From the NCBI GenBank assembly GCA_031310005.1, contig CM062381.1, positions 3,844,001 to 3,908,000 on the forward strand: a DNA stretch of 64,000 nucleotides, written 5' to 3'. The notes under the pieces are model-generated. The model searched no databases. It worked only from the letters and a program-made list of their open reading frames with translations, and was not told the origin of the DNA. A program made the position numbers and the translations under genes. The DNA comes from Dactylellina haptotyla (Eukaryota > Ascomycota > Orbiliomycetes > Orbiliales > Orbiliaceae). The number at the start of each line of letters is the position of its first letter. Position 1 is the stretch's first letter. Below are positions 30,274 to 43,105 of the stretch, piece after piece.

Positions 30274-32797
30274 ATGGACTACTTTGCGCCTACCCCGTCC
30301 GGGGCCCAGCGTCCCAAGTCCAAGTTCTCCTATAAAGATCTAATACAGATGTCAAAATATAATGTTAATTCTCCCCTACGAGTAATCGCCCATATGTATG
30401 TCGTATCCATCTACCTTTTCCCAGGTGTCAAGAACACAGTGAAAGCTAATGCTGGGTGCGGTATTTTCTCAGTGACTTAGACGCGTTTTACGTATGCATA
30501 GCTGCGATCCCCATGTTTGTCTCTTAAAAACATCGATTTGACGTCGTTTTATCTTGTTGTAGGCTCAATGTGAAATGGTACGCCTCGGGGTACCAGAGGA
30601 CCAGCCGCTCGCTGTTCAACAATGGGATGGTATGCCTTCGTTCGACCACTGCTCTCTATATACTTACTCACTCAGAAATCCGCTTCAACAGCCCTGATAG
30701 CAGTCAACTACCCGGCCCGCAAGTTCGGTATAAACCGCATGCGCAACGTCATCGAAGCCAAACGCAAATGTCCAAACCTCCTCGCCGTCCATGTTGCCAC
30801 CTGGCGTGTCGAGAACGACCAGGCAATCATGGGATACCACGATATGGGCAAGAGTTCTATATCTACCGATAAAGTCTCCCTCGACCACTACCGCCGAGAG
30901 TCGAAAAAGATATTGTCGATATTTAGGAGTAACTGTCCGAAAGTCGAGAAGGCGAGCGTGGACGAGAGTTTCCTGGACCTGTCAAACATGGTGTTCGAGC
31001 GGTTGGTGGAACGGTATGATGAAGAACTTGGCGTTGTCGACGGCGAAGTGGTGGCGCCGTATGGAGATACAACCGAGAAGCTGAGACTGCCAGAGTTGGC
31101 CGGTGTCGATTGGACCGATAGCCATCTGATAGACTTGGACGAGGGCGAGGATGCGGAAGAAGAGCCTGTGGACTGGGATGATGTCGTAATGGGAATCGCA
31201 GCTGAGATTGTCAAGGACGTCCGTCGACAAGTGAAAGAACGGTTAGGATATACTTGGTGAGTATTACAATTCCCTGTCCTCAGATGCTGGTTCTAACAAT
31301 TTCGACGTCCCACACAGCTCAGCAGGTATAGCTAGGAACAAAATGCTCGCAAAATTAGGTAGCGGTTACAAGAAGCCCAACCAACAAACTGTCGTCCGCA
31401 ACCGTGCCGTCTCTCAGTTCCTCTCCGATATGAAGTTTACGAGCATACGAAACTTAGGAGGGAAACTGGGCTCTGAAGTCGCCACCGCCTTCAATACCGA
31501 AAACGTCTCCGAGGTTCTATCTGTGCCCCTCGAAACGTTCAAAAGCAAACTCGGCGACGACACGGGTACTTGGCTCTACAAAACAATTCGAGGCATCGAT
31601 ACCACTGAAGTCATCACTAGAACGGAAATTAAAAGCATGCTCAGCGCCAAAAGTTTCAACCCACAGATAACTCGCCTCCAGCAAGGCGAAAGCTGGCTGA
31701 AGGTGTTCTGCGCCGATATCGTTAGCAGGGTCAACGAGGAATCTGAGGAGCCCGGATGTATCGACGATGAAAGTCACACGGTCACGGGCAGCCAGCCGAT
31801 ATCCCTTAGACGACCCAAATCTATGACCTTACACCACAGACATGGATCTGCCACAAAGTCACGACAAGCACCTATACCTCTCGGCAAAGTATTCGACGAG
31901 GAACTCCTCCTACCGATTGCCAAGCAACTGCTCAGACAAATCGAACAAGAGGGAAGATGCTGGCCGTGTCAGAATCTCTCACTTAGTGTTGGTGGATTCG
32001 ATGATATCGGCAGAGGAACGAACCGAGGAATCGGAGGATGGTTAGTCCGCGGCGAGGAGGCCAAGATGGTAAAAGAGGAGAGCATGAAGCGCCACAGAGA
32101 CGAAAGCGGCCAGCCAGAAGCGAAGAAGAGGAGGATGGGTATAGAAACCTTCTTCAACAAGGGGCGGACCGAGGAGGCCGAGGACGACGGGGCCTTCTTT
32201 CATTCTGACGAGAAGGAGGAATTGGTTTTTGATGAACACGACGGCGATCTATATTCCGACCCGCTGAAAGACATCACTCACGACGAAAACCGATCCGAGC
32301 AGGCGGTTTTACATGAAAAGGTGGAAAGAACGGTGACTCCACCTACCCTTCGTACGAACTCATCAGGGAGAACCCGCTTCTTCGCGAAAGAAAACACACC
32401 GAGTATGGCGGATGTTAAACAAGTGCAGACGCCGGAATCGCAAGCGCCAGAGGAAGAGAATGAAACGGCGTTCCCGTGCAGTCGGTGTAATAATAAACTT
32501 ATCCCCTTGCACGAACTAGATGAGCATTCCGATTGGCATTTTGCGAAGGATCTGATGGAGGAAGAAAGGGTGCGGCCGAGTAGTGCGCACGCATTGTCTT
32601 CGACTTCAGCGGGTATTAGTAAAACCGCTGCTAAGAAAGATGAGAAGCCACAACCTTCTTCACAGCCTACAGCAGCAACCGTACCTGTGAAGAGAGGAAG
32701 GGGCCGGCCGCCTAAGAATGCGGTTGTACCTCAGCAAGGGGAGAAAGGACCGGTTTTGGAGAAGGGACAGAAGAAGTTGGCGTTTGGGAGAGGGTGA
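30274..32797 (+). CDS. RAD30: DNA polymerase eta (Rad30), Y-family translesion polymerase
   Basis: Five exons: 30274-30395, 30473-30491 (19 nt), 30563-30629, 30692-31256 and 31318-32797, all GT-AG and phase-consistent, giving 750 residues. The catalytic palm holds D42 in HIDLDAFYAQCE and D160-E161 in SVDESFLDLS. The fingers contain NYPARKFGI, and thumb/HhH material is in exon 5 (CSAGIARNKMLAKL). The little finger follows. The C-terminal regulatory part has a PIP/RIR-like GIETFF motif (FF at 536-537) after a KKRR basic patch. A UBZ3 ubiquitin-binding finger (C645, C648, H661, H665) follows, then an AT-hook-like KRGRGRPPK and a PIP-like end QKKLAF. The enzyme bypasses UV dimers during replication in the nucleus, recruited by ubiquitinated PCNA. 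It is convergent with EMC1. Confidence 0.95.
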
Positions 32798-33325
32798 GCG
32801 GCGCTTGGGGGAAAAGTTGGCAAAGGTCTTTTTGGAGGATTTACCTGGATTATCACCATGAGAGTACGGGATACACCACCCATGTAATTGCGTAAAGTGC
32901 GGATACAGAGAACATTTGCGCGGGAGAAATCCTAGCGATGAGTCTCACTCATACCGGTAAGATTGATTTCCCTTATTCATCAGAATGATTGGATACTGAC
33001 GACACATATCTCATAGCTTCGCGGGCTAGAGGTTCTATTTCTGGACACAGCTGCGGTAGGACTACAAGATAGCGGCTACCCCAGATAACCACAAACTGTG
33101 GTACCAAAGCAAAGATTTCACATAAGAGTCACCGGAGTAGCGTTCCGAGATGTACCGAGTACGTTACGAACCAAGAGTTCTATTGGATCACTCGGTACCA
33201 ACAGCTATTAAATAGACCAAAAGAAATGTATTTATAAAGTACGACGCAGGATATCATCAACAGAGTGTTCAGAAACGCTTAGTTATGCTTTTGATAAATC
33301 TTCTCTTTCCAGCTGCTTGTGCAAT
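32798..33325. other. Intergenic between convergent RAD30 and EMC1, with inverted repeats
   Basis: No gene. A 9-bp perfect inverted repeat (GTACCGAGT at 33152-33160 and ACTCGGTAC at 33190-33198) and a small CCACA-AAC-TGTGG hairpin near 33088-33100 lie between the two convergent 3' ends, where transcripts from both strands should end. Confidence 0.5.
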
Positions 33326-36300
33326 CTACTGCGACCATCTCTGGCCGATCTGCTTCTTACGTACCTGTGTTTTGAAAATTCGGTCAGCGGATGTAAATGC
33401 TACGATATAGGTCAAGAAGAATATATAAGGAGAAAACTCACCATTGGTCTCAAGAACATCGTACCAAATCCTACAGCAACCACACTTCCAATCAACGCCA
33501 ACTTGTTGAATCCGCTGCCCAAAACGTCGAATGCCGCGCTGGGGCTCGTTCTCGTTCCAAAGATATCAAGACCCCACCCGACCACGATGCTCGTACTCTC
33601 CAACAAACTTGGCGTGGTAATGATACTCGAGACACCGATCAATTCTCTGGCGTGCGACAACGAACCGCCCTGGTGATCGATACCGAGGAACGGCTCGTAT
33701 TTGAACAAACCTTCCTCCTTCTCGTCATTGGTAGGTTCGCGGCCGACTGGTCTGCGGGGTTCGAGAATACGCTTGTTAATGGACAGGAGGGAGCCGATTC
33801 TCGGGACGAAGAGGAGTACCGAGCGGGTGGTGATTCCTTGTCGTGTGGTCGTCGTCGCGAGGGAGGTGATCGGGTGCGGGAACACGAACGCCTGCGAGAT
33901 GCCGTATGGTGTTGCGGAACGGGGCTGGTTGTACGACGAGACGTTCTCGTTGAGAAGGTTTCCTGGGTCGTTTCTCGCCTGGGAGGTGTAGAAGTCCGTG
34001 ACGACGATGTGCGCACCCTTGGCGGTAGATTTAGAGTAGAAGGAGTAGATGTACCAGTTTTCGGACATGGTGGCGACAACGGGGCGGGAGGTGTCCACTT
34101 CGGTTTGGATGGAGGTGTTTAGAACCGCGCCGGAGATGGAGTCGAGGAGGTAGACGTAGAGGGTGTTCGTCTTGGGCGATGCGGTGATGAGGAGGACTAG
34201 ATGCGGGTTGATGTATTTGTACATGACTGAGCGGTTACCCATTACTTTGCCGATTGAAGCGATAGGATCGTGGGCGGGGCGAGTGGTGAGGGAGACGATC
34301 GTTTGACCGGCGGGGAGTCTGAACGACCATGCTGGGCTGAGGATGAGTCTGCCGCCGACAGTGGGCTTTGCAGTGTAGCCGCAGATGCCTTTGCTACCCT
34401 CGCACTTCCGTGAGATCGTGGTGTTCTGTAAGGCTAGTTCCAGCTCGCTCTCCTTTTCGTCTGGCCAGAACCAGCCCTTTGCGCCTTCTTTACCAGGGAC
34501 TATTACGAGCCACCTACTATCACTTTTCTTTGATTCGACAGTCATAACACTTGCTGATGGGAGGGTCTGCAGGGCGGTCTTTTTGAGACCTTTGCCGTTG
34601 ATGGCGTCAATTTTGTAGATATCGCCAGATGAGAGCATAACAACGACCACGCCCTTTCCAAAGTGGAAAATACCCTTGATATCCTTCTCCATGATCTGAT
34701 TCTTCAGTAGTGGGATACTCCATACGATCTGCCCTTGGTCAGCGGTGTCGATGGCCGTAACCCAACCGAAGCGGGTGACCATCACAACAAATTTACGATA
34801 GCCAAAGGGATCCTTAGCGGTATCGGCGGCCTTGTTGGGTTGTCCGAGGATTGCGAGGATGCTCTGCTGGAAGCCAGCGATCCACCCTGGGAGGTATTTC
34901 AGTTCTTCGATATGTCTAGTAAGACGTTTGACGTAGGCTGTAACAATGTTGCTCGATTCCTCGGCGTGAAGAACCTTCTCGAGGGTGTCTTCGACTTCGT
35001 GCACATCCACGAATTCAGCAGCAACGGCGGACGCTAGGGATTCTTGTCTCGTCCAAACAACCTGGTCGTTACGAATCAGGATCAAGTTTCCATCTGCAAG
35101 TGTAAGCGCAGCTCGGACGGCGATCGCACCGTCGCGACGCTTAACAACCTCGGTGACGACGTGGAGAGGATTAGCGGGGAGCAACTTTGGTAGCTCATAG
35201 GTCTTGATTGGGGTCTTCGATTCCGTATCGTAGACACGGATCTCGGCTCTGTTGGCTCGAGTCACGAAGATTCCTGAGCCGGAATCCGACAATGAGAAGA
35301 CACTGAAATCGTTCTCATATGGCAGATCAATAAGTTTCTTGAGAGCTCCACCCTTCACCGAGTATATATCCGCCCAGGAAGTCGGTGTTTCCGCCGACTT
35401 GGACCAATATTCAATAAAGACCAAGTCAGTAGAAATAGCGTGGAGCCTATAATCGTGAACATTGCTATCAACAGAAATCGATTTGGTGTTTTTGGATCCT
35501 AAAAAGTTAAGCTTAAGATGTTCGGCGTCCTTGAAGGCGGTAACAGGTAGCAGTTGTGGCGTTGGAACGTGAGAATCTGACGCGTGGAACAGGCCGGCAT
35601 ATAACTCTTCCAACTGGGCTCCGGTCACCGGAGAGATAATGACTGTCTTCAATTCCTTAATTGTAGGGGTGTCTAATGTGAGATAGAGTTTTCCATCAAA
35701 CAAATTCAGATTCGAAGCCGTATCTCGTCTATCCCGTGTATTAGATATTGAATCGCGCGTATTAGATAGCTGCAACTGGACTTACCCTTCTCCAATTAAA
35801 GTCTCCCATACAACGTCTCCGGTTCCTAGCCCAATAGCCTTGACTTCTCCTCCGATGAATGCTACGATGAGCAAATTCTCATTCTCCAGGGTGATGACGT
35901 CCGCAACCTTAAGATTGGCGGTGTACTCCCAAATCGCTCGACCACTTGCTGCATCCCATAGAGCTATTGCCTTATCGAAAACAGATACTATTCGGCCATC
36001 TTTCGATTTCCTCAGCCACGCCAGCTTACTGAGCTCCTCGGTCTCCGATACAGAACCTTGGCCCAGCTGCTGTCTCCAAACCTGTGACCCATCCTTCGGA
36101 TTGATCGCGCCGATAATCAGTCGGTTCGAAAGTGTATATAATAGCGAGCCAGCCTTTCCGGTGGTAGCCTGATGGAAGAAAGTGCTCGATGGATCAAGCG
36201 CGGTGCCGAATAGCGGTACGTGGAAATCCGTCTGGAAAGCTTCGTCCTTGAAAACGGCTCGACACGAGCTACTCAGCAAGGACCCCGCGAGGAAGAGGTA

Positions 36301-36327
36301 GTGGAGCGGATTGTGCCGCGCCCACAT
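33326..36327 (-). CDS. EMC1: ER membrane protein complex subunit 1
   Basis: Three exons on the minus strand: 36327-35786, 35728-33442 and 33364-33326, with introns of 57 and 77 nt, giving 955 residues. The last exon adds only VRKKQIGQRWSQ. A signal peptide (1-24) precedes VFKDEAFQTDFHVPLFG, the conserved start of mature EMC1. The luminal part is a PQQ-like beta-propeller (GAINPKDGSQVWRQQLG, ALWDAASGRAIWEY). The DUF1620-type C-terminal region includes IVVTDFYTSQARNDPGNLLNE and VGREPTNDEKEEGLFKYEP, then one membrane span (about 920-942) and a short basic cytosolic tail. EMC inserts tail-anchored and polytopic membrane proteins into the ER; EMC1 is its largest luminal subunit. Length agrees with other fungi. 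The acceptor of intron 1 (GGGATAG) was chosen because it preserves the frame. Confidence 0.94.
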
Positions 36328-39300
36328 TGTATCGACAGCCTTCGTAGGGCTTCGTCGCGGCGGGGGGGTATAGACGGCGGCGTGAAAGTGTGATGAAGGG
36401 CGGGGTGCGGTTGGTCTGGTGGGGTCTATATCATGTGGAAGCTGGGTGCCTTACTTTTGACATCTTCGACATCGGAAGTTGTGCTGTCGTTACGCACCAG
36501 CCACTCAACACTTAAATCACAGAGCACCGCTGTGGCGTCATCATGCCCTCAGCCTCGTATCCGGTCAACTGGGAATTTCTTGATAATGCCTCAACCTCGA
36601 CGTCGACTTCATCCAGTATTCCCTTACCGATTTACGATTGACTCTTCGCGGGTGCTTCGGTTAGAATCGGTGATTGCAGATGTCTCCTAGTAAGTCACCT
36701 TCGACCCCACTGTTTCCAAAAACTTCATTCCCTTTCGATACGTTTCTATATTCATGTGCCCCGATTAATCGATTGAGCTCATATCTTAGATGAATCTGCA
36801 TCCGCCAGTGCAATGCAATGATGGTCGGTCGCCTCCGTTGTATGCTCCGGTATCAGTCGGTTCAATCAACGTAGCATGTGGACCGCTATCGACTTCCAAG
36901 ACTTGCACAGACGTACACCTGATCTTTTATTCTATCCCTATTATGATATACGAGGATAGAGAGAGGCGGGACGCTGATAGACCTATTGTCGATGGCGGTT
37001 CGACAGGTCCTGTGACCATATGTTTCTTTTTCCCTGAGGGAGGGAAATGGCGCATATCCAAAAACAACGAAAAAACCGATCAATCAGTATCAACGCCTTG
37101 GAATTATTAAACACCAGATCAAGGCGGCGATAGCTTCGGGACGGGACACGGAGCTACCTCGTGCAGTGATATTTGCCTTCGCGCGTAGCAGCAGGTCCGT
37201 GTGAGGGAACCAACGACGCTAAAGACGCTGTCGCAATGTCGAAGAAACATGCAATTTTCCGCCCGCACGAGTTGCAGCATGCATGGCTCGACCCCACACT
37301 TTTAGAGCTTCCGCAACCTTCAACGATGTCGAGGTATTTACGGTCTTGGCTTAAAAACATTCCAAAGGACTCCTCGCCCGAAACAAAAGCGGACGATGTG
37401 ACCACTGCTCATCACCGTTACACTGACTGTTGTCGGCTTCCTTCGAGATGTTTGCGTGTCCGAGACCTGGTCATCAAGATCTAGCTTGCTCCTGTAGTGT
37501 CTGGCAGGGCTATTCTTCCTGGACCTTGCTAACCCAGGATCTGGGAATTTTCCACCCTGCGAGGTGGACGGCAGTATGGGGGGTTTTTAAAGGTTCGAGA
37601 GCTGCTGTGCGGAGTCCTTGCATGACCACGGGATCCAGTTGCTGGGCTTGTCGGCATGGCTTCACGCTGCCAAGCCCTATCCGTCCAACATGGAAGTGCG
37701 CTTCTCTGTACCGAAAGCGACCCTAAAGTCTAAAATCCTTTCCCTCCATCACTTGATCAAAAGGTTCAAGCTTTTTGCCTTTCCAATTCCCATTCGATTC
37801 TTCTTTTATCCTCTCGCTCCACCTGTCGAATCATGTCTCGAGAACGGCGTAATTGCTTTTGCCTGCAGCAATATTCTGCGGTATGCAACGGAATTCATGG
37901 AGCACCTCGTTGACAGGTTTTGCGCCCCAAGCCATTTTCAGATTTTTCTAGACTGCATACAACCCTCACCAGTACAGATGCTGGGTGGTTCCTTAACCAC
38001 TTATTAAAGCGGCAGGCCGAACGTGGTTGCTCCAACATTTCAGCAGCAGAAAGCCGCTATTTGCGAGCACCCCTTTTGTGCAAGGCATTCCAGCTAAGCC
38101 CAACTTAGAGAGCAAGAGAGCCACTGTCAGGTCAGCAGGGTTAGACGGGACCTCAGTTGAACGGTCGCAATTTAAACTCTTATAAGAGCAGGTCCCCAGC
38201 GGATTTCAGCTACCTCTGGGCAGAAGCTATTCTTGGAAGAATAAGCGGAGTAGCGGGAAACGGGCAGGCAGGCATATCAGATGCTCATCTTGAATTCGAA
38301 GGTTTGCTAGAACGCGGGGGTCACAGGGAATTTTATGGTTCATCATCAGCCTTTTACCAGGTATTTACGTCTGCATATACCCTTTCGCCTCTTTACCTGA
38401 GCAAAATGCCCTTTCTTCTTAGGAGTTGTTGTTTTGTAATAGCCGTGGGAGGAACTCAAGATGTGCCCATATGCATCCAGCTCCGACGCCAAAAGAGTCC
38501 TTTTTAAGAGCGATAATTATTGACAGGCCTTAAACCAGAATAATATCCGTACCCTCCGACCAAGACCCTTTTCGTACGGTTCCGGTTTCCACAGGCGAAA
38601 AAAGAGACAATCTTTTTTTCTTCGCAGTGGCGGAACTCCATTCTCTCTTGAAGAACGTTCGTACGCGGGAAACAAGCACATGCAAAAAAGTCCGGCTTCA
38701 TCTAGACGGGCACCTGAACGACCATCCAACGCGCTGGTAATCATCCATTTCACCATAAGAAGCATCTAAGCTGAGTCCGATGCATTCCCGCGAAATCGAC
38801 ATCCACAGGTGATCATCAGACGGACCTACTCCAACTTGAAAGATCGCCAACTGTAGCCGATATCAAAACCATCATCTCGCAGATTCCATTCCAGCCCCCC
38901 GGCTTCGAATTTCAGACGGACAAACAGACAGACAGGAAGACCTCGCCGACTCTTGCCTCTCGGAAGAAGTAGGACTGCAGCACTGGTGCTTCGTATTATC
39001 TGCAACCAAGGTGGCATGTTTTTCTAAATCTCTTACGACGAGTTTTCTTAACCCGGGGAAAATTTCAACTTCGTCAGCTCTTTTTATCCTCATTCCTGCT
39101 ACCTGTCACTCGCAGTGGCCACCACCGTTTCGCTGCATCCTAGTTTTTTCTGATAGGCACATCCTGCTCCTTCCCAAGCTTTGCTGCTAGCCAACCAAGG
39201 TAGTTCAGGTCCTCGCCTCCCAAGCAAGAAATTCTGCAGAAATCCAGGCCGTTTGTCCTTTCCTGCAGCTAGAACTGTGACAGATCGACTCATCTTTCCT

Positions 39301-40092
39301 TCCCCGCAAAATTAGCTCCGAAACCCAGAAAACAGAAAAATATCCAGCCGCCAAAAGACGAGGTTTTGGAAGGTGAACCCTGCAGAACGAAATAAGGGAG
39401 AACGACCGTTATCGACAAGGACAACACATCTCGCAGCAAAACTTGCAATTTTATAAAGCTGATTTGCTAGAGCCTTGCTGGACGAAAAGTTGGGATTCGT
39501 AATAATTTATAATAGTGCCTAGGAGCATCGACCTCGTTTTCTAAATATATAAGCTCAGAGACAAAATCAAAGGGCAACCAGGTCGCCTATTGCGGGGAAC
39601 CGGCTGGCCTTCACGAGGACACTACCTAGCGGCGATCCAGCATACGCTACACTTTAATTATCCGTCATCTGACAACCACCCGACAAAGCTTTACTCAAAT
39701 GGGGATTTGCCTACATCGCGACTTTATTTGAGGGTCCACGTGGTCCCTTCCCAAACATCCGTCTTGCATATATCTGCAGCCTCTTTGTCGGCTCCATTCC
39801 TCCCCGGCTTGTTCCATCCTGCCGGGCCGGCATCCAGTGGTCAGACGTTTTGACCCCTCTATTCTTCGGTTGAACTTTCTTGACGATCCTTCTTTCGTTC
39901 TTTCTCCTCTGCGGCCCTGACCGGCACCGCGTCGACACTTCTTTCTTTGTTCTTTATATCCAGTAGCTGGACCTTGGACCTCCACGGGTTTCTGCTGCAG
40001 GCCTTTTGTTTGTCCCCGGACTTGCGGTATCGCCTCGCGAGGTAAGCCCACGCCTGCTTAGCAGCTAGCGTAGCTAAGGCACGAGTATAAAA
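36328..40092. other. 3.7-kb gene-free stretch upstream of the PF08550-type gene
   Basis: The left 150 bp is the EMC1 promoter. No frame in the rest has a coding look or recognisable domain. The last 250 bp (39850-40090) is pyrimidine-rich (TTCTTTCGTTCTTTCTCC), consistent with a leader. Long untranslated leaders are common for fungal regulatory genes, so part of this region may be transcribed. Confidence 0.45.
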
Positions 40093-41866
40093 ATGATGAA
40101 CCACGGGCTCCCCCAAATAGTCGACAGCCGACAGACGTTGACAGATGATATACGCAAAATTGATAAGGTGCAAGTCGAAGAACTCACACGACTTTGGAAG
40201 GGTAAGTCTAAGCAGCCGTCCTGCCCATGCACACACAAATCAAGCGCAACCACAGGGTATGGGACCACATCTTTCTTTCCTAATCCGACTTTTATACCAT
40301 CTGAGGACCAAAACTCCTGGACGATGACGATGACGACAAATGCCATGCCGACATAACCTGGACTGGGCCCCGGGGATTGAAGATGCTGGAACCTGCTTCT
40401 TAACATGCTCTTTTTGCAACCCTCTACACAAAGTTGCAAAGCCTGATACTGATACGAAACCGGATGGAATAGTGTATACAACAAACAAGAATATAATATC
40501 AACCGGCCGACGGCTAGAAAATCTGTTTTGGCGAATATGGGGTTCAAATCGCATTCAAGAGAATATTTCCGGAAATACCGTCGCCAAAATATTTCTCATG
40601 ATAGATCAAGGGGAAGAAGCCATCGCGAACGCTTACAAAATTCCACCGCTGTCCAAATCTATCATCAAACAGGTCCCTATCGACATATCCGTCCCACCAA
40701 CCCCACCCCCAAGTCCGTATTCGAGACTTTCGCCTTCCAGCAATCTAATCTACCAACCATCTCAGACAGCCCTTAGCGCCTCCTTACTCCAAGCGTATCC
40801 GAATACCCCGCCATCTCCGGCGCTACCACCCAAAGTTCCGCCGCCATCGCCCGCAGTGCTCCCTGAAGTTCCCAGCCGACCAACTTTGGCACGGGCCCAT
40901 CAGTCCTTCCCACAGTCCACAAATGACACTCAACAGCAGATCGGCCGTGAGATGGTATCCTCGAAAGCAACATCTAGCTCTGGTCGTCGTCGTAAACATC
41001 CTCAGGGAATATTAAGAACAAGCAAATCTGAAAGGAAGAATAGAATCGGCCCATCGGCTCTGAGTCGAACTACTTCGAATTCCTCGAATGCAACGGCATC
41101 AAGTGGAATATCCACCCCGGTGACTTCCGTGACGGAAATGTCAAACTTACAAGATGCTTCACAGAGTGGGAAGGATACAGACCATACTAACAGCGTAGAG
41201 AGTGAACACTCTCTCAGCAGTTCAAGGAAGGATAGCCAAGCAGGCTCGGCAAAAAGCAAAGAGGATTGGCTGGTTGAGCCAGACTTTAGGGCTAAATATC
41301 TCGAGCAGCGCAAGAAAGACCGTTTGTCAGCTATTGCGGGAAACCCGATAGTCAAGGGCCCCCTTAAGACAAGCCCAACGATTGCCACTGCCTCCATGAC
41401 AGCTGTTGCAATTCCGAGAACGAAACGAGGCAGAGGTAGAAGCATCCTGGTGGTTGATTCTGTCGCTCCACTCAAGTCTGCCGACGATGAAGATGACAAT
41501 AGTGGCCCATCCGTCCCAGTAGTCGAAAACCCCTTTTCCTCTATCAAGGAAATGTTGCCCACCTTAGTTGAGAAAGAACCTTTTGAAAAACCATTGTTTC
41601 AAAGGACCAAATCTCAGTTATCGCTCATGATTGAGAAAGCGAAAAGGAATGCTGATGGCGAGATAACGGAAGAAGATACTCCAAGAAATTCCGCGGCTAC
41701 ATCACAGGGTAGTCCAGCCCCAGAGGTGATTCCCGAAGACAAAGTCCATCCCGATGATGGATTTGAGGATGAATCAGATGAGCCACTTGAAATGCGGCAG
41801 CGGACAAACTCGAAGAAGTCTTCGAAAACCCGAAAACCAAAACTCCGCAGTAGAAAGTCACAATAA
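40093..41866 (+). CDS. AreA-GATA-like (PF08550/DUF1752-type) regulatory protein
   Basis: Two exons: 40093-40201 and 40473-41866, with a 271-nt intron (GGTAAGTC...GGAATAG), giving 500 residues. The spliced junction restores a continuous conserved block: VDSRQTLTDDIRKIDKVQVE, then LTRLWKVYTTNKN, then GRRLENLFWRIWGSN (residues about 9-62), the (R)LENLxWR(L/I)W signature of PF08550. The rest is disordered: Pro-rich (PPTPPPSP), Ser-rich, with basic patches (SGRRRKHPQG, RTKRGRGRS), a conserved-looking KPLFQRTKSQLSLMIEKA segment (about 415-435) and a basic tail. Relatives are fungal proteins tied to nitrogen or nutrient signalling, often joined to DUF3295. It has no zinc finger of its own, so it is unlikely to bind DNA like AreA. 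ATG 40096 is an equally possible start. Confidence 0.8.
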
Positions 41867-43105
41867 TAAATGGAGAGCCTTGCCGCCAGGCTCAGGCTAT
41901 AAATCATATGAACACAAAGATTTCGCTCAAATTCTATATCTGCAACAGAGCATACCACAAAATGGACATGAGATCACGACTAGCGGGGCACGGCTGCTTA
42001 ACGGCAACGTGGACGTGGTTAGAAAAAAAAAAATCGAAACGGCAAAGACCTTCTCCTTGTTCGAAAAACTTTATGATTTTACATTTGATGCAATTTGCAT
42101 TTTCTGGCGTTGAAGTGAAAATATATATCATTTTCGGGGTGGCCAAAATTTTCCAATTCTTTGAGTCCTGATTATACACTTCTTCCTTGTTCTATAATTT
42201 ACGTTTTGCTTTGAGCTCAGCATGTTGATGTTTCGTCCGTACTTTGTTGGAATAATCACGATACAATATCCATTCCTTTTCTTCCAGATTTATTATTTTT
42301 TGTATATTTTGGCAGCGACAACCTCGTTGGTTTTCTGAAGCCTAATTTCTCCAATCCTTAGCCAGTTGACTTCTTTGTATTTCGCCTTCGCTTTCTTTTT
42401 CAGCTATTTTCAAGTCGTTTATATTCCGACCTTGCATTAAATAAATATTTAGCCACCTACAATGTATCTAGCTAGCCAAAGTCCGAAATTGATACCCGAG
42501 GGAATCCTATGGAGAATTTTACGTTGCACACTCATGCGATCATATAGTATAAAGGAGGCAATGCCCTATAATAATGTATGGTGTAATTTTATATCACGTC
42601 CTGGGATTACACCAACATTTTCAGATAAATTCCAGCCTGAAGAAAGCATTCTGCGTCAAAAATACAGCAACCGCGTGATAACCGTTCCACAAGAGACCTG
42701 GTTCAATAGTATCCGCAGCATTAACCGCCGCTAACATTATAATATTCTAAACTGGATTGTGTCGAGATATAGCCTAAGCTTTTGAAAGGTGGTGTGAACT
42801 TTAGTCTGACAAATTCTGAACCAGCACCACAGCTTGGCAAACAAACTAAACAGTGCACCCCAAGAGACCACCAACAACCGTCGAGCATTCGAGAATGTGG
42901 TCTTGGCTCGAGTCTTGGGTGTGGAGCATCGCGACATTTCCTAGACATGAATCGCGCCGGCCTTATGCGAGTTGTGAGCCGCACGTCGGCATTCGGAAAT
43001 GGCATTTCTTGTGGCAGAAATTTATATATCTAGACGAGGGTGTCGTGCGAGAAATTGAAAGGCCTTTGAAATGATCTTTTTCCATCTCATTACTATCATT
43101 TCAAA
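41867..43105. other. Intergenic, no gene seen
   Basis: AT-rich 3' flank of the PF08550-type gene, then mixed sequence, then the promoter of the Ecm33-like gene with a TATATATC at about 43022-43030, some 80 nt before its ATG. Confidence 0.45.

Noticed and set aside
33397-34122. 241-codon frame antisense to EMC1
   Set aside because: Arg/Gly/Asp-rich mirror of the EMC1 coding strand, without domain or start context.
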